Origin: Streptomyces sp. JH14
GTDB lineage: Bacteria > Actinomycetota > Actinomycetes > Streptomycetales > Streptomycetaceae
Direction of reading: 5' to 3'
Assembly: GCF_029428675.1 (NCBI RefSeq)
Contig: NZ_JAJNEL010000001.1
Coordinates: forward strand, 6,076,001 to 6,140,000
Length of the DNA: 64,000 nucleotides
Shown here in pieces: positions 53,589-62,180 of this stretch (its first letter is position 1; each line of letters opens with the position of its first letter). The position numbers were made by a program, and so were the translations under genes. A model generated the notes under the pieces. The model was not told the DNA's origin, made no database searches, and saw only the letters and a program-made list of their open reading frames with translations.

Positions 53589-54227
53589 TGGCCGCAGTGA
53601 TGCTGCCGTGGAAACCGTCACTGTGCGGGCGGGGGAGGCGACCGGACCCTCGCCCTGGCTTTCGGAGGCGATCTGGGGACGCGGCCGCGCTTCTCGGCAG
53701 GGTCGAGCGTGCCAAGGTGGCGGGGCGGGTCAGACTGCTCGTGTCGGCGTCTTCATCACTGGCCCCGGCGTGGACCTGTTTCCGATGACGTCGCACGTGG
53801 AGTGCGTGGCTATCCTTGAGCCCACGGTAAAGGGCTCCTGACCTGCTGTTTTTCTCTTCCTGTCCGTCTGGGGCGGGCAGGGTCGACCTGTTTTCGTGGG
53901 TGCATCACGTGGACTGTGTCGGGTTGCCGGAAGATGTTGCTGACCTGCTGCTTCCTGGGCTCGCGTGGGGGTCATGGGTGCATCGCCCTGACTCCGCACA
54001 GGTAGGAGCGGAATCGCCGTGACGCTCATCTGACGCTCCGCCTGATGGGTCGTCGGGTGAGTGGCTAGTACTGGTCTGCAGGCTGTCTGAACCTTGGCCT
54101 ATGAGACCGCGGTCCACGATGCCGCCCTCGCTGTCTGGATTCGGCACCGAGCCTTGTCCAACCTGGCTGGGCCGGGGACCGATGCGACTGTCGGGCTGCG
54201 AGGATGACGGGCCTCCTGGTGACGAGT
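53589..54227. other. Non-coding spacer with a weak terminator
   Basis: About 640 bases with no supportable gene. GAGCCC and GGGCTC (53818-53837) form a six-base stem, and a TTTTT run follows 13 bases later, possibly ending transcripts of hydA. The rest has irregular codon-position composition and looks like decayed sequence at the start of an accessory region. Confidence 0.5.
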
Positions 54228-54872
54228 TCACGGCGTGGTGGACGAGTGCGGGTGCTGCAGGCGTGGAGCCGGCGGCAGCGGGGCAGGCGCTCCTGTCTCT
54301 GGTGCGGCACGGAACGCCTGGATCACGTAGGCGGCGAAGCGGCGCGAAGCCGTGAGCCGGGCGGCACGCGGCGCGTCCTGGACGCTCCGGTGGGCCATGA
54401 GCATCAGGATCAGGTCGTCGACGACGAAGCCGGGGTGTAGCTGGCCGGTCTCCTGAGCGCGACGGGCCAGTTGGGCGACCGCGTGTGCAGTCCGCTCTCG
54501 GTCGGCGGCGAAGTCTATGGCCTCGGGAAAGGCCGTCATGAAGGCGTCGGCGAATCCCCGGCTGTGCGCGTGGAGTTCGCAGATCCGCTCGACCAGGCTC
54601 CGGAATCCGTGCCACGGGTCCGAGTCTGCGAGGGCGTCGCGGATGGCGGCATGGCAGGCTCGCCGCTGCTCGGCGAAGGTTTCCACGATCAGTGCCTGCT
54701 TGGTCGGGAAGTGCCGGTACAGCGTGGCGGGGCCGATGCCTGCGTGCCGGGCGACCTCACGCATGGGCGCACCCAGGCCCTCCTCGCCGAACACCGCACG
54801 GGCGGCGTCCAGGATGCGGGCCCGGTTGTCGCGGGTGTCAGAACGCGCAGGGTGAGGCAAACGGCCGGTCAT
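54228..54872 (-). CDS. TetR-family repressor
   Basis: A 214-residue regulator with an N-terminal TetR helix-turn-helix (RARILDAARAVFGEEGLGAPMREVARHAGIGPATLYRHFPTKQAL) and a helical ligand domain. It is divergent from a quinone oxidoreductase gene, with an 8-bp-arm palindrome at 54891-54910 just before its start. The usual arrangement is that the repressor blocks both genes until a small lipophilic compound binds. Confidence 0.92.
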   Translation of the reverse strand: MTGRLPHPARSDTRDNRARILDAARAVFGEEGLGAPMREVARHAGIGPATLYRHFPTKQALIVETFAEQRRACHAAIRDALADSDPWHGFRSLVERICELHAHSRGFADAFMTAFPEAIDFAADRERTAHAVAQLARRAQETGQLHPGFVVDDLILMLMAHRSVQDAPRAARLTASRRFAAYVIQAFRAAPETGAPAPLPPAPRLQHPHSSTTP

Positions 54873-54890
54873 GGTCTCTCATTTTAGCCA

Positions 54891-54910
54891 AACGGACGGG
54901 GGCGTCCGTT
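54891..54910. promoter_or_regulatory. Palindromic operator of the TetR regulator
   Basis: AACGGACG-GGGG-CGTCCGTT, with perfect eight-base arms, lies 18 bases upstream of the TetR ATG and about 130 bases before the oxidoreductase. Size and place fit a TetR-dimer site. Confidence 0.7.
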
Positions 54911-55037
54911 ACGGTCCGATGGCGGTCATGCCGCCCGTCCCGGCACCCCACTCATGCTGCCTCGGGCGGTGGGGCGGGCTCGCCGCCCACGCTCGCAGCA
55001 GCTGTGACCCGTACGTTCACCGACCCGAGGAGCAGAG

Positions 55038-56003
55038 ATGAAAGCCGTCGTGATCAGGGAGTTCGGAAACCCCGACGGTCTAGAGGTCGTCGACTTGCCC
55101 GTGCCCGTCCCTGCCCCCGGGCAGGTGCTGATCGCAACGGAAGCCGCCGGGGTAGGCGGCGTGGACGCCGTGATCCGCCGGGGAATGCTCGCCGCCTACG
55201 GCTTTCAGGAGAACCATCTCCTCGGCAGCGAGGTCGCGGGAAGCGTCACCATGGTGGGAGAGGGTGTGGACGCCTCATGGATCGGTCGGCGGGTGTGGGC
55301 GTTCACCGGGCTGTCCGGTGGATACGCCGAGCAGGCCGTCGCCGCGGTCGAGAACATCCTTCCGTTGCCGGACGGCCTGACCGGCGCCGACGCGGTGACT
55401 CTGGGCGGCTCCGGCGTGGTCGCCCACTTCGCCCTGGAACACGCCCGTTTCACGCCCGGTGAGGCGGTGCTCGTGCGCGGCGCGGCGGGCAGCATCGGGA
55501 TCACGGCGGTCCAGCTCGCAGCCAGGGGCGGCGCAGGCGCGGTGGCGGTCACCACCTCATCGGCGGAGCGCGGCGCCCGACTCAGAGACCTGGGCGCGAC
55601 CCACGTCCTCGACCGCTCCGGCGAGGGCGCCGGCCCAAACGCGCCGTCGGGCTTCGATGTGGTGATCGATGTCGTGGGAGGTCCCCAGCTTCCCCTTTTC
55701 CTGGACAGGTTGAACTCCAACGGGCGGTTCGTGTCCGTCGGCGTGGCCGGCGGGCAGCCGCCGGCAGACTTCGGCATGCGGCTGATGGATGCCTTCCGCC
55801 GGTCCCTGTCGTTCGCCACCTTCAGCTCCGACACCGTGCCCATCCCCGACAGGCAGGCCGTGCGGTCGGCCCAGTTCACCGATGCCGCACACGGGAGCCT
55901 GCGCACAGTCGTGCACGAGCTGCTGCCGCTGGACCAAGCGGTGCTGGCTCACCGGAAGATGGACGCGGGAGAGGTGTTCGGCAGGGTTGTGTTGGCCCCC
56001 TGA
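55038..56003 (+). CDS. NADPH:quinone oxidoreductase (zinc-independent MDR family)
   Basis: A 321-residue enzyme with a GroES-like N-terminal domain (MKAVVIREFGNPDGLEVVDLPVPVPAPGQVLI) and a Rossmann domain (VLVRGAAGSIGITAVQLAA, near 150-170). The structural-zinc cysteines are missing, as in quinone reductases. The C-terminus (LDQAVLAHRKMDAGEVFGRVVL) is the usual family end. CGAGGAGCAG precedes the ATG. It probably handles quinones or other electrophiles sensed by the TetR partner. Confidence 0.92.
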   Translation: MKAVVIREFGNPDGLEVVDLPVPVPAPGQVLIATEAAGVGGVDAVIRRGMLAAYGFQENHLLGSEVAGSVTMVGEGVDASWIGRRVWAFTGLSGGYAEQAVAAVENILPLPDGLTGADAVTLGGSGVVAHFALEHARFTPGEAVLVRGAAGSIGITAVQLAARGGAGAVAVTTSSAERGARLRDLGATHVLDRSGEGAGPNAPSGFDVVIDVVGGPQLPLFLDRLNSNGRFVSVGVAGGQPPADFGMRLMDAFRRSLSFATFSSDTVPIPDRQAVRSAQFTDAAHGSLRTVVHELLPLDQAVLAHRKMDAGEVFGRVVLAP

Positions 56004-56009
56004 GCCAGG

Positions 56010-56420
56010 GGAAGGAGGTCCCGGTCGACGGAACAGGACCCGCTCGGGCCACCTTTCCAACCGTCCTTCTTGTGCCTGCCCGATATAGAAGGGGCGGTCG
56101 GTGGCGATCCGGTCGATCGGCAGCAGGGTGCCGTCTATCACGAACGCCTTGCGGGCCCCAGTGCGGACTGCGGTTGCGAGGTCGGGGGTGTCGGCGGCCA
56201 GGACCTCGACCGCCTCGGCGACGTAGAGGTAGACGGTGAGGGCGCCAACGCCGAACCGGGCCGCGAGCTGGGCACAGGTGGGCCCGCGCCGCAGGTGGGC
56301 CAGGGCGAGCAGGGCCTGATGGCTGCAGGTCGGCCGGCGCACCGTGTCCCTTGCTCCTGCCGCCGGGCGGCGGGTGGGCCGGACAGGTAGCGCAGGGGCG
56401 CGCTGGACAGATTGACCGTC
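56010..56420 (-). pseudogene. Broken IS5-family transposase
   Basis: Reading leftward, the N-terminal HTH part is preserved (QALLALAHLRRGPTCAQLAARFGVGALTVYLYVAEAVEVLA, then AFVIDGTLLPIDRIATDRPFY). One extra base near 56085 shifts the frame, after which SGRHKKDGW continues in another frame. The DDE catalytic domain is lost beyond 56010, right at the end of the oxidoreductase gene. It is dead. Confidence 0.8.
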
Positions 56421-56423
56421 CAT

Positions 56424-56973
56424 TCGGCTCCTCGTATGCCAGTGTCCAGGCGGGTCCCTGCGACCGAGAGACGGTCGCTCGCTGTCATGTGGCGCCTTCC
56501 GGCCGGGGCGTCGATGCCGCTGCTGTCAGAGTGCGGATTCGAGGGCCCGCGCAATGATCGCGATGGTGTTCGCGTGCCTGGATGCCGCATCGATGACGTG
56601 GGTCGCCGATGGCAGCAAGGGCGACATCATGAACCTGTACGACAAGTGCCCGGCTGACCCGCAGCGACCAGCTGGCCCGGAAACCGTGGACCGACAGTGC
56701 CGCATTCATCGGCCCGGCCGTCGCTCCCGGTCGGCCCGGGCGGTCGGGTCGGTGGCGGACCGGCCGGCGAAGTCGTGGAGGTTCGGGGTCATGTGGCTGG
56801 CGACGACCCGGGTTCCTGGCCCGGGAGCGCTGGGTTCATGGAAGCCGTGGACCACGTCCTACCCGCTCGTGGCTTTCCGCTTGGTGGCTCGTTGTCTGGC
56901 ATGAGCGAGGTGGGCGAGCAACGGGACGTGCCCGCTCCTCGATGCACGGTCGGGGGGTGGTGGCGATCGCTGT
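56424..56973. other. Non-coding, decayed sequence
   Basis: About 550 bases between the broken transposase and the LysR gene. Short reading frames exist, such as one containing ADGSKGDIMNLYDKCPADPQ at 56554 onward, but none has convincing codon bias or a recognisable family. I see no gene. Confidence 0.5.
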
Positions 56974-57864
56974 TCACGGCCTGTGAAGCACACCTGCACC
57001 GTTCAGGCAGGCACAGGCCGATGTCCGGAACGGGGCCACCAGTCGGCCGCGGTCCGCGGCCCGGGTGGCCACGACGACGTGGCCCGGTTCGACGCCGTGC
57101 AGTGGGATCGTGGTGAGGTCGGGGCGGATGCCGGCCGAGTGCAGGGCGGCCGGGATGATGGCCACGGCCTGCCCGGCGGCTATGTATTCGAGCTTGTCCT
57201 CAATGGTCTCGACAGCGGGCCCGTCGGGCGCTGGGCGGCCCCCGGGCCGCGGGTCGATGCGCCAGTACGCGTCGAACTCCGGATCCGGAAAGCGGGGGAT
57301 CGGTTCACTGTCGATGTCGTCGAGGGTGACCGACTCCTTACCTGCCAGCCGGTGCCCGACCATGACGAGCAGCAGCTTCGGCTCGTCGTAGAGGACCGTC
57401 ACATGCAGGCCGTCGGTCTGTAGCGGCAGTCTGGTGACTGCCGCGTCGACACGCCGGTCGAGCAGGGCCTCGCGTGGCTCGTTCCACTCCAGGTGCAGCG
57501 TGCGCACGTCGGCGTCGGGGTGCTTCTGCCGCAAGTTCTGGACCGCCGGGGTGACGATCAGGCCCACCGTGTAGCCGACGGTGATCCGGGTGGGCCGCGC
57601 GGCGGCCCGGGCGGCGGCCCCGGCCCGCTCGGACGAACGTAACAGTTCGCGTGCGTGGGGAAGGAACGCCTCTCCCGCTTCGGTGAGTTGCGTGCCCTGC
57701 CGTGTGCGGTCGAGGAGCCGGGCTCCCACCTGGGCGTCGAGCTGGTTGATCTGCCGGCTCAGCGATGGTTGTGCAATGTGCAGCTCGGCTGCGGCGCGGC
57801 CGTAATGCAGGTGTGACGCGACGGCGGTGAAGTAGCGCACCAGCCGCAGGTCCAGATCCGTCAT
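56974..57864 (-). CDS. LysR-family regulator
   Basis: A 296-residue transcription factor. The N-terminal HTH reads LRLVRYFTAVASHLHYGRAAAELHIAQPSLSRQINQLDAQVGARLLDR. A periplasmic-binding-like sensor follows from about residue 88 (RITVGYTVGLIVTPAVQNLRQKHPDADVRTL). Leucine 75 is encoded by TTA (57640-57642), so it should depend on bldA tRNA. The ATG at 57862-57864 is chosen over an upstream frame start because MTDLDLRLVRYF is the family N-terminus. It is divergent from a broken SnoaL gene, which it may once have controlled. Confidence 0.9.
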   Translation of the reverse strand: MTDLDLRLVRYFTAVASHLHYGRAAAELHIAQPSLSRQINQLDAQVGARLLDRTRQGTQLTEAGEAFLPHARELLRSSERAGAAARAAARPTRITVGYTVGLIVTPAVQNLRQKHPDADVRTLHLEWNEPREALLDRRVDAAVTRLPLQTDGLHVTVLYDEPKLLLVMVGHRLAGKESVTLDDIDSEPIPRFPDPEFDAYWRIDPRPGGRPAPDGPAVETIEDKLEYIAAGQAVAIIPAALHSAGIRPDLTTIPLHGVEPGHVVVATRAADRGRLVAPFRTSACACLNGAGVLHRP

Positions 57865-57892
57865 ACCCACATCGTATGACGTGTTCCGGAAC
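57860..57892. promoter_or_regulatory. Two dyads in the LysR divergent promoter
   Basis: GTCATAC-7-GTATGAC (57860-57880) overlaps the LysR start codon, and GTTCCGGAAC (57883-57892) is a perfect 10-base palindrome. LysR proteins bind dyads in divergent promoters, so either could be the operator. Confidence 0.45.
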
Positions 57893-57935
57893 AGGTCTTT
57901 GATCACCGAGGGTGTGCGTACCTACCGTGAGAGCC

Positions 57936-58048
57936 ATGCCTACTGACAACGAGACAGCGGTCCGGCGCTTCTACGAAGGCCTGGCCACCGGTAACACGGC
58001 GTTGGTCGACGGGGTCCTCGCCGCCGGCTGGGAGGCCGTCCCGGCCAT
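57936..58048 (+). pseudogene. N-terminal fragment of a SnoaL-like protein
   Basis: MPTDNETAVRRFYEGLATGNTALVDGVLAAGWEAVP is the start of a SnoaL/NTF2-like small protein. After about 37 residues the sequence joins an unrelated integrase fragment near 58048. Most of the expected 130 residues are missing. Confidence 0.65.
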
Positions 58049-58652
58049 GCGAACCGGGCCATCACCCACGCCCGCATCGGCCCGGGACAGCCACCGCTGA
58101 CCGACGAGCAGCGCTGGACAGAACTGCGAACCTGCCTCCACCGAGGACCTGCCGGTGCGGGTGCGCACCGCCCGCACCCTCACCCTGCTCTACGGCCTAC
58201 CCGGCGAACGCATCCGGCACCTGACCGTGGCCGACATCGACCACCGCGGCGAGGAGACCTATCTGCGCCTCCGCCGCCAAGCCCTCCTCGTCCCACCGCG
58301 TCCCGCACGCCTCCTGACTCAACTCGCGACCACGGCCGCGGACGAAGCGCTCATACCCGCCGCCGATGCCGCGCAACTCTGGCTGTTCCCCGGCACCATT
58401 CCCGGTCGGCCGCTGTCCGCCCCGGGCTTCAGCCTGATGATGCGCCAGCACGGCTTCCACGTCGGCCCAGCCCGCAGCGCCGCGCTGATCTCCCTCGCCG
58501 AACAGATGCCCACCCCCGTCCTCGCCCAGCTCCTGGAGATCAACATCCACACCGCGCTGAAATGGGCCGCCTACTCACAACCCAGCTGGTCCGCCTACCT
58601 CGCGGCCCGGGACGAGCAACATCCGCCACCGTCGAGTGCCGTGACCCCATAG
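58049..58652 (+). pseudogene. C-terminal fragment of a tyrosine-recombinase-type integrase
   Basis: The first part reads AITHARIGPGQPPLTDEQRWTELRTCLH in one frame. After a frameshift near 58140, DLPVRVRTARTLTLLYGLPGERIRHLTVADIDHRG continues to the stop at 58652. The pattern follows the core-binding/catalytic border of Xer-like integrases, but the N-terminus and an intact active site are absent. I read it as a relic of a mobile element. Confidence 0.6.
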
Positions 58653-58952
58653 GCTCGCCGGGTTGCCGGTTGGGACGGGTGGCCTGGTGTGCTCTCGCCG
58701 CGGTAGGGACACGATCATCAGCCTGGCCGCGGCTGAGGCCGATCCGCTCCTATGGCCGCGGCGTGCTGTCCGAGCGCCACGTGGTGAGACGAGGGTGCCC
58801 CGGCAGTTCGGCGCGGCCGGTGGCCCACAACAGGGTGAGCCAGGGACTGGTCAAGACCCAACTGAAACGGATGCCGTACCAAACCGGCCTCATTGAGGGC
58901 TACCTCGCCAAGACTGGACTGGACTTCGCTCCGGCGCATCCAACGAAGATCT
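58653..58952. other. Spacer with an unidentified coding-like fragment
   Basis: One short frame ends SQGLVKTQLKRMPYQTGLIEGYL...FAPAHPTKIFRV at 58963 and looks like the tail of some protein, but I cannot name it or find its start. Nothing else is visible in these 300 bases. Confidence 0.4.
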
Positions 58953-59510
58953 TTAGAGTGTGAAGTCCTTGGGTGCGTTTTCGCCCACGCGGCCGTCCAC
59001 CGCCTCGCGGAGGATGTCGGCGTGGCCTGTGTGTCGTGCGTACTCCTCGATCATGTCCAAGAGCATGTCGCGGACACTGGGTGTGCGACCGTCCGGCCAG
59101 GTGAACGATGCCGGTCCGTCGATCCCGCGCTCCTTTATGACCTCGCTCACGAGCTCCCGCGATCGATCGACAGCAGCGCGCCAGAGTGCGTACACGTCAT
59201 CCGGAGAGTCCAACGCTCCGGTCCGCCATTCCCAGTCAGGGTCGGCGTCGAAGTCCACGGAGTCCCAAGGTGTCCCATACTCGCGGCCGGCCAGCTTCAC
59301 GGCCAGCCAGTCCGCCTCGACCAAGGCCACGTGCTTGACGAGTCCGCCCAGCGTCATCGAACTGGCGGCCGTGGTCGCATGCAACCCGCTCTCGTCGAGT
59401 CCGGACGTTTTCCAGGCGAAGGTCCGGCGGTTGCGCTCTAGCACCGTACGCAGAGAGTCCGCTTCAGAAGTGGTCGTAGACGGTGATGACTGGGGAGTTG
59501 ATTCGCTCAT
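58953..59510 (-). CDS. DinB-superfamily / DUF664 protein
   Basis: A 185-residue four-helix-bundle protein. The DinB metal histidines are likely those in LGGLVKHVALVEADWLAVKLAG and MIEEYARHTGHADILREAVDG. Actinobacterial DUF664 members are thought to be thiol-dependent transferases or hydrolases, some using mycothiol. The function here is unknown. The ATG at 59508-59510 starts the conserved MSES region. It appears intact although it is surrounded by relics. Confidence 0.85.
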   Translation of the reverse strand: MSESTPQSSPSTTTSEADSLRTVLERNRRTFAWKTSGLDESGLHATTAASSMTLGGLVKHVALVEADWLAVKLAGREYGTPWDSVDFDADPDWEWRTGALDSPDDVYALWRAAVDRSRELVSEVIKERGIDGPASFTWPDGRTPSVRDMLLDMIEEYARHTGHADILREAVDGRVGENAPKDFTL

Positions 59511-59913
59511 GGTCGGGAGCCTAGCGAGCAGCCCTGACATCGTTCCAGCCCCGCGAACTCGGCCCTCACTGCGGGCACCCTCGATGAGACCAGCCCGGAC
59601 TTCGCACCGCCGTAACCTCAGCCATTGAAGATCTCTAGTCGCTGTCCGTGAGGGTGCGCCGCCCAGGTCGAAGCCTGCCGCATTGCGTGCGAGCGCAGCC
59701 ACGAACTGCACCCAAGGCGCCCACAGCGTGGTCGCGCCAGCCAACCTGCTGCCCGAATGACGGAGGAATACCGCACTGGAGCAATACCTGCACTCCACCA
59801 GTTGAGCAGCGGCTCCGCGCCGAGCTGACGAAGGACGACTTCGACCTGGCCGGACCGGAGGCGTGATCATGAGAGCAGAGAGAGCCCGGGGCCGACGGGC
59901 CGCAGACGCCGAA

Positions 59914-59958
59914 GGGCGGCTGGAGCATCGAGTAACCGATGCACCAGCCGCCCTTTTT
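59914..59958 (+). terminator. Strong intrinsic terminator without an upstream gene
   Basis: GGGCGGCTGG-A-GCATCG pairs with CGATGC-A-CCAGCCGCCC (16 pairs and one A/A mismatch) and is followed by TTTTT, a textbook structure that is rare in Streptomyces. No gene leads into it. The 59511-60126 gap (616 bases) is otherwise empty, so it probably terminates a gene that has decayed. Confidence 0.8.
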
Positions 59959-60126
59959 GTTGCGTCAGGCCGCCGAGCCCGCCAGGACCGCCGCGAGAGC
60001 TTCGACGATCCATCGCAAGGTCGGAGGCACCCAGGCCGGGGATTTCCCACAGGCAGGGAGGTCCACCGGCACCGCGTCATGAGTCGGCCCCGTGGTCCTG
60101 GTCAGGCCCTCGCCCATGTTCGCTAG

Positions 60127-60504
60127 CCTCGGGCTTTTACGAGGTGGTATGCCCGAGGCTTGATCAGAAACGCGAGAAGTGCTTCTGACCTGGAACGATA
60201 GGACTTGTCGAGGGTCCAGGTCGTGCCGTGGAAAGAAGCACTTCTCAGGCGAAGAAGCGTATCGGGTCGTACCCGGGCGTCCGCGTTGAGGGCAGTGGTC
60301 GTGGAGTGGTCTCGCAGGCCGGGGCCGTGCTGCTGGTGGAGACGGTCCGCAAGACGGGCCTGGATGCTGCGAAATCTGCGGCTCTGACTCCCCGGCGCAA
60401 GCCGCGGGCGGTGCAAGCCGCGGGCGGTGCAAGATCCTTCTGGATGTGGCGCTCGCGGTCGCCCTCGGCAGCGATTGCCTGGCCGATGTCGGCATGCTGC
60501 CGGC
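60127..60504 (+). pseudogene. Truncated IS1380-family element, copy 1
   Basis: The left end begins CCTCGGGCTTT. The transposase N-terminus follows (KKRIGSYPGVRVEGSGRGVVSQAGAVLLVETVRKTGLDAA). A 16-base tandem duplication at 60401-60432 shifts the frame, and the element stops near 60504. It aligns with copy 2 at 62181 over about 375 bases at roughly 80 percent by eye. Confidence 0.8.
60401..60432. repeat. 16-base tandem duplication inside the IS1380 relic
   Basis: GCCGCGGGCGGTGCAA occurs twice in direct succession. The intact relative at 62181 has it once followed by a different sequence. Sixteen is not a multiple of three, so the duplication itself breaks the transposase frame. Confidence 0.85.
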
Positions 60505-60557
60505 ACGTGCCATCGAATTACCGCGGCTTACGGCGGCGGCCCCCTCCCACCCTCGTC

Positions 60558-61121
60558 TCACCTCCGAGGGCTGACTCCCCCCACCGTCAGGCCGAGCAGT
60601 CGGTGCGCCTCGGCGACGGCGTTCGGGCGGTGTTCTGTGGCCAGGGCGATGCCCGTCACCAGCGTGACCAGGTCGGCGACGGTCACGTCCGGCGCCACCG
60701 CGCCCGCCCGCACGGCATGCCGCAGCAGCGGGTCGGCTGCCCCGGTGAGCTTTGCCGAGCAGGCGTCCACATGTTCCGGGTCGTCCATCTTCCGGTCCTG
60801 GACCAGTGCGTCGGCCATTCCCCGTGCGGAGGCGGCGTATGTGGTGAGCGCGCCCAGCCACTCCAGCAGCGCGGCTCGCGCGTCAGTAGCTCCGGCCAAC
60901 TCGCCCGCGCGGGCACACAGGACCTCGATCCGCTCGCTGAACACTGCCTCCAACAACGCGCGTCGGCCGGGGAAGTGCCTGCGCACGGTGGCCGAGCCGA
61001 CCCCTGCGGTGCGGGCGATCCGCTCCAGGGACGCGTCACGGCCGTGCGCGGCGATTTCCTCCTCGGCCACGGCGAGGATCCGCGCGTAGTTGCGCCGGGC
61101 GTCCGCGCGCTGGACGGTCAT
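60558..61121 (-). CDS. TetR-family repressor
   Basis: A 187-residue regulator with HTH RILAVAEEEIAAHGRDASLERIARTAGVGSATVRRHFPGRRALLEAVF and a C-terminal helical domain of the SCO1712-like class (MADALVQDRKMDDPEHVDACSAKL). It is divergent from an NmrA-type reductase, with three TAAGTGGCG half-sites between the two genes. It most likely represses itself and the reductase. Confidence 0.92.
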   Translation of the reverse strand: MTVQRADARRNYARILAVAEEEIAAHGRDASLERIARTAGVGSATVRRHFPGRRALLEAVFSERIEVLCARAGELAGATDARAALLEWLGALTTYAASARGMADALVQDRKMDDPEHVDACSAKLTGAADPLLRHAVRAGAVAPDVTVADLVTLVTGIALATEHRPNAVAEAHRLLGLTVGGVSPRR

Positions 61122-61141
61122 GGCGTCATCTCCGAGCTTGC

Positions 61142-61198
61142 TAAGTGGCGGGGTCCTCCGTATCGTACCGGAACGTAAGTGGCGGGCCTCGCCACTTA
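61142..61198. promoter_or_regulatory. TAAGTGGCG operator array between TetR and NmrA genes
   Basis: A perfect dyad TAAGTGGCG-5-CGCCACTTA (61176-61198) lies 27 bases before the reductase ATG, and a further half-site TAAGTGGCG (61142-61150) lies 20 bases before the TetR start. The arrangement allows one TetR protein to block both promoters. Confidence 0.75.
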
Positions 61199-61225
61199 AC
61201 TGTGCGTCACCATCCGAGGAACACC

Positions 61226-62134
61226 ATGACTGCAGAATCCGCACCTGTCCTGGTCATTGGCGCCACCGGTCGGCAGGGCGGCGCCACCGCGCGCGCCCTG
61301 CTGGCGTCGGGCATTAAAGTCCGGGCGCTGGTCCGCGACCCCGCGACCGACCGGGCTAAGGCCGTCGAAACGCTCGGCGCCGAATTGGTCACCGGCGACC
61401 TCGACAACCGCGACTCCCTGACCAGGGCCGCCGCAGGAGCCCGCGCCGTCTTCTCGGTCCAGATGCCTGACGTGAACGGACGCTCCTTCGAAGGCGAGCT
61501 TGAACAGGCCACCAATCTGATCGAGGGCGCGAGGGCCGCCGGAGTGCCGCAGTTCGTGCACACCTCCGTCTCCGGTGCCGGGCAGCACACCAGCTGGGTC
61601 AAGGACGACTGGGCCTGGATGGAGCCGTACTACGCCACGAAGGCCGGGATCCAGGACCGGGTGCGGGAGGCGGGCTTCGCGCACTGGACGCTGATCAAAC
61701 CGGGCTTCTTCATGGAGAACTTCCTCCCCGACGCGGAAATCATGTTCCCCCGCGGGGTCGAGGGCGGCCTTGTGAGCCTTCTGAAGCCCGCGACCCGGCT
61801 GTCGCTCGTCGCGGTCGAGGACATCGGCAAGGCAGTCGCGGCGGCCGTCGCAGCGCCGGAGCGGTTCGACGGGGTCGAGCTTGAGCTGGCGAGCGACAGC
61901 CTGACCATGGCGGACATCGCCGAGGTCCTCTCCCGAAACCTGGGCACCGAGCTGACCGCGCCCGACCTGACCAAGGGGGAGGCGGCCGCCGCCGGGATGC
62001 CCGACATGGGCTTCGGACAGGCATGCATCAACGAGTTCCCTCAGCCTGCCCTTCCGGAATTCGCTCGGGACCTCGGTATCCCCCTCACCACCTTCGAGGC
62101 GTGGGCCCAAGCACACCTGCGCGCCGCCGCCTGA
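61226..62134 (+). CDS. NmrA-family NAD(P)-binding reductase
   Basis: A 302-residue atypical short-chain reductase. The N-terminal Rossmann motif is VLVIGATGRQGGATARALLASG. NADP contacts are suggested by VRALVRDP, and the NmrA/HSCARG pattern is seen in FVHTSVSGAGQHT and WTLIKPGFFMENFLPD. Members act as redox sensors or as quinone/ketone reductases. GAGGAA precedes the ATG. Expression is probably controlled by the TetR partner. Confidence 0.9.
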   Translation: MTAESAPVLVIGATGRQGGATARALLASGIKVRALVRDPATDRAKAVETLGAELVTGDLDNRDSLTRAAAGARAVFSVQMPDVNGRSFEGELEQATNLIEGARAAGVPQFVHTSVSGAGQHTSWVKDDWAWMEPYYATKAGIQDRVREAGFAHWTLIKPGFFMENFLPDAEIMFPRGVEGGLVSLLKPATRLSLVAVEDIGKAVAAAVAAPERFDGVELELASDSLTMADIAEVLSRNLGTELTAPDLTKGEAAAAGMPDMGFGQACINEFPQPALPEFARDLGIPLTTFEAWAQAHLRAAA

Positions 62135-62180
62135 CGCTTGGTCTTCCGGCAGTGGGGGATACCCCTGTCCGGCTCGCTAG

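Noticed and set aside
53589..54227. tRNA or other stable RNA in the spacer after hydA that could have served as an attachment site
   Set aside because: No cloverleaf, TTCGA-type T-arm or CCA-adjacent acceptor was found on either strand. Only a weak hairpin is present.
56554..56904. A 116-codon frame between the IS5 relic and the LysR gene
   Set aside because: No ribosome site and no family resemblance, and the later half is Arg/Trp-rich noise. It is more likely decayed DNA.
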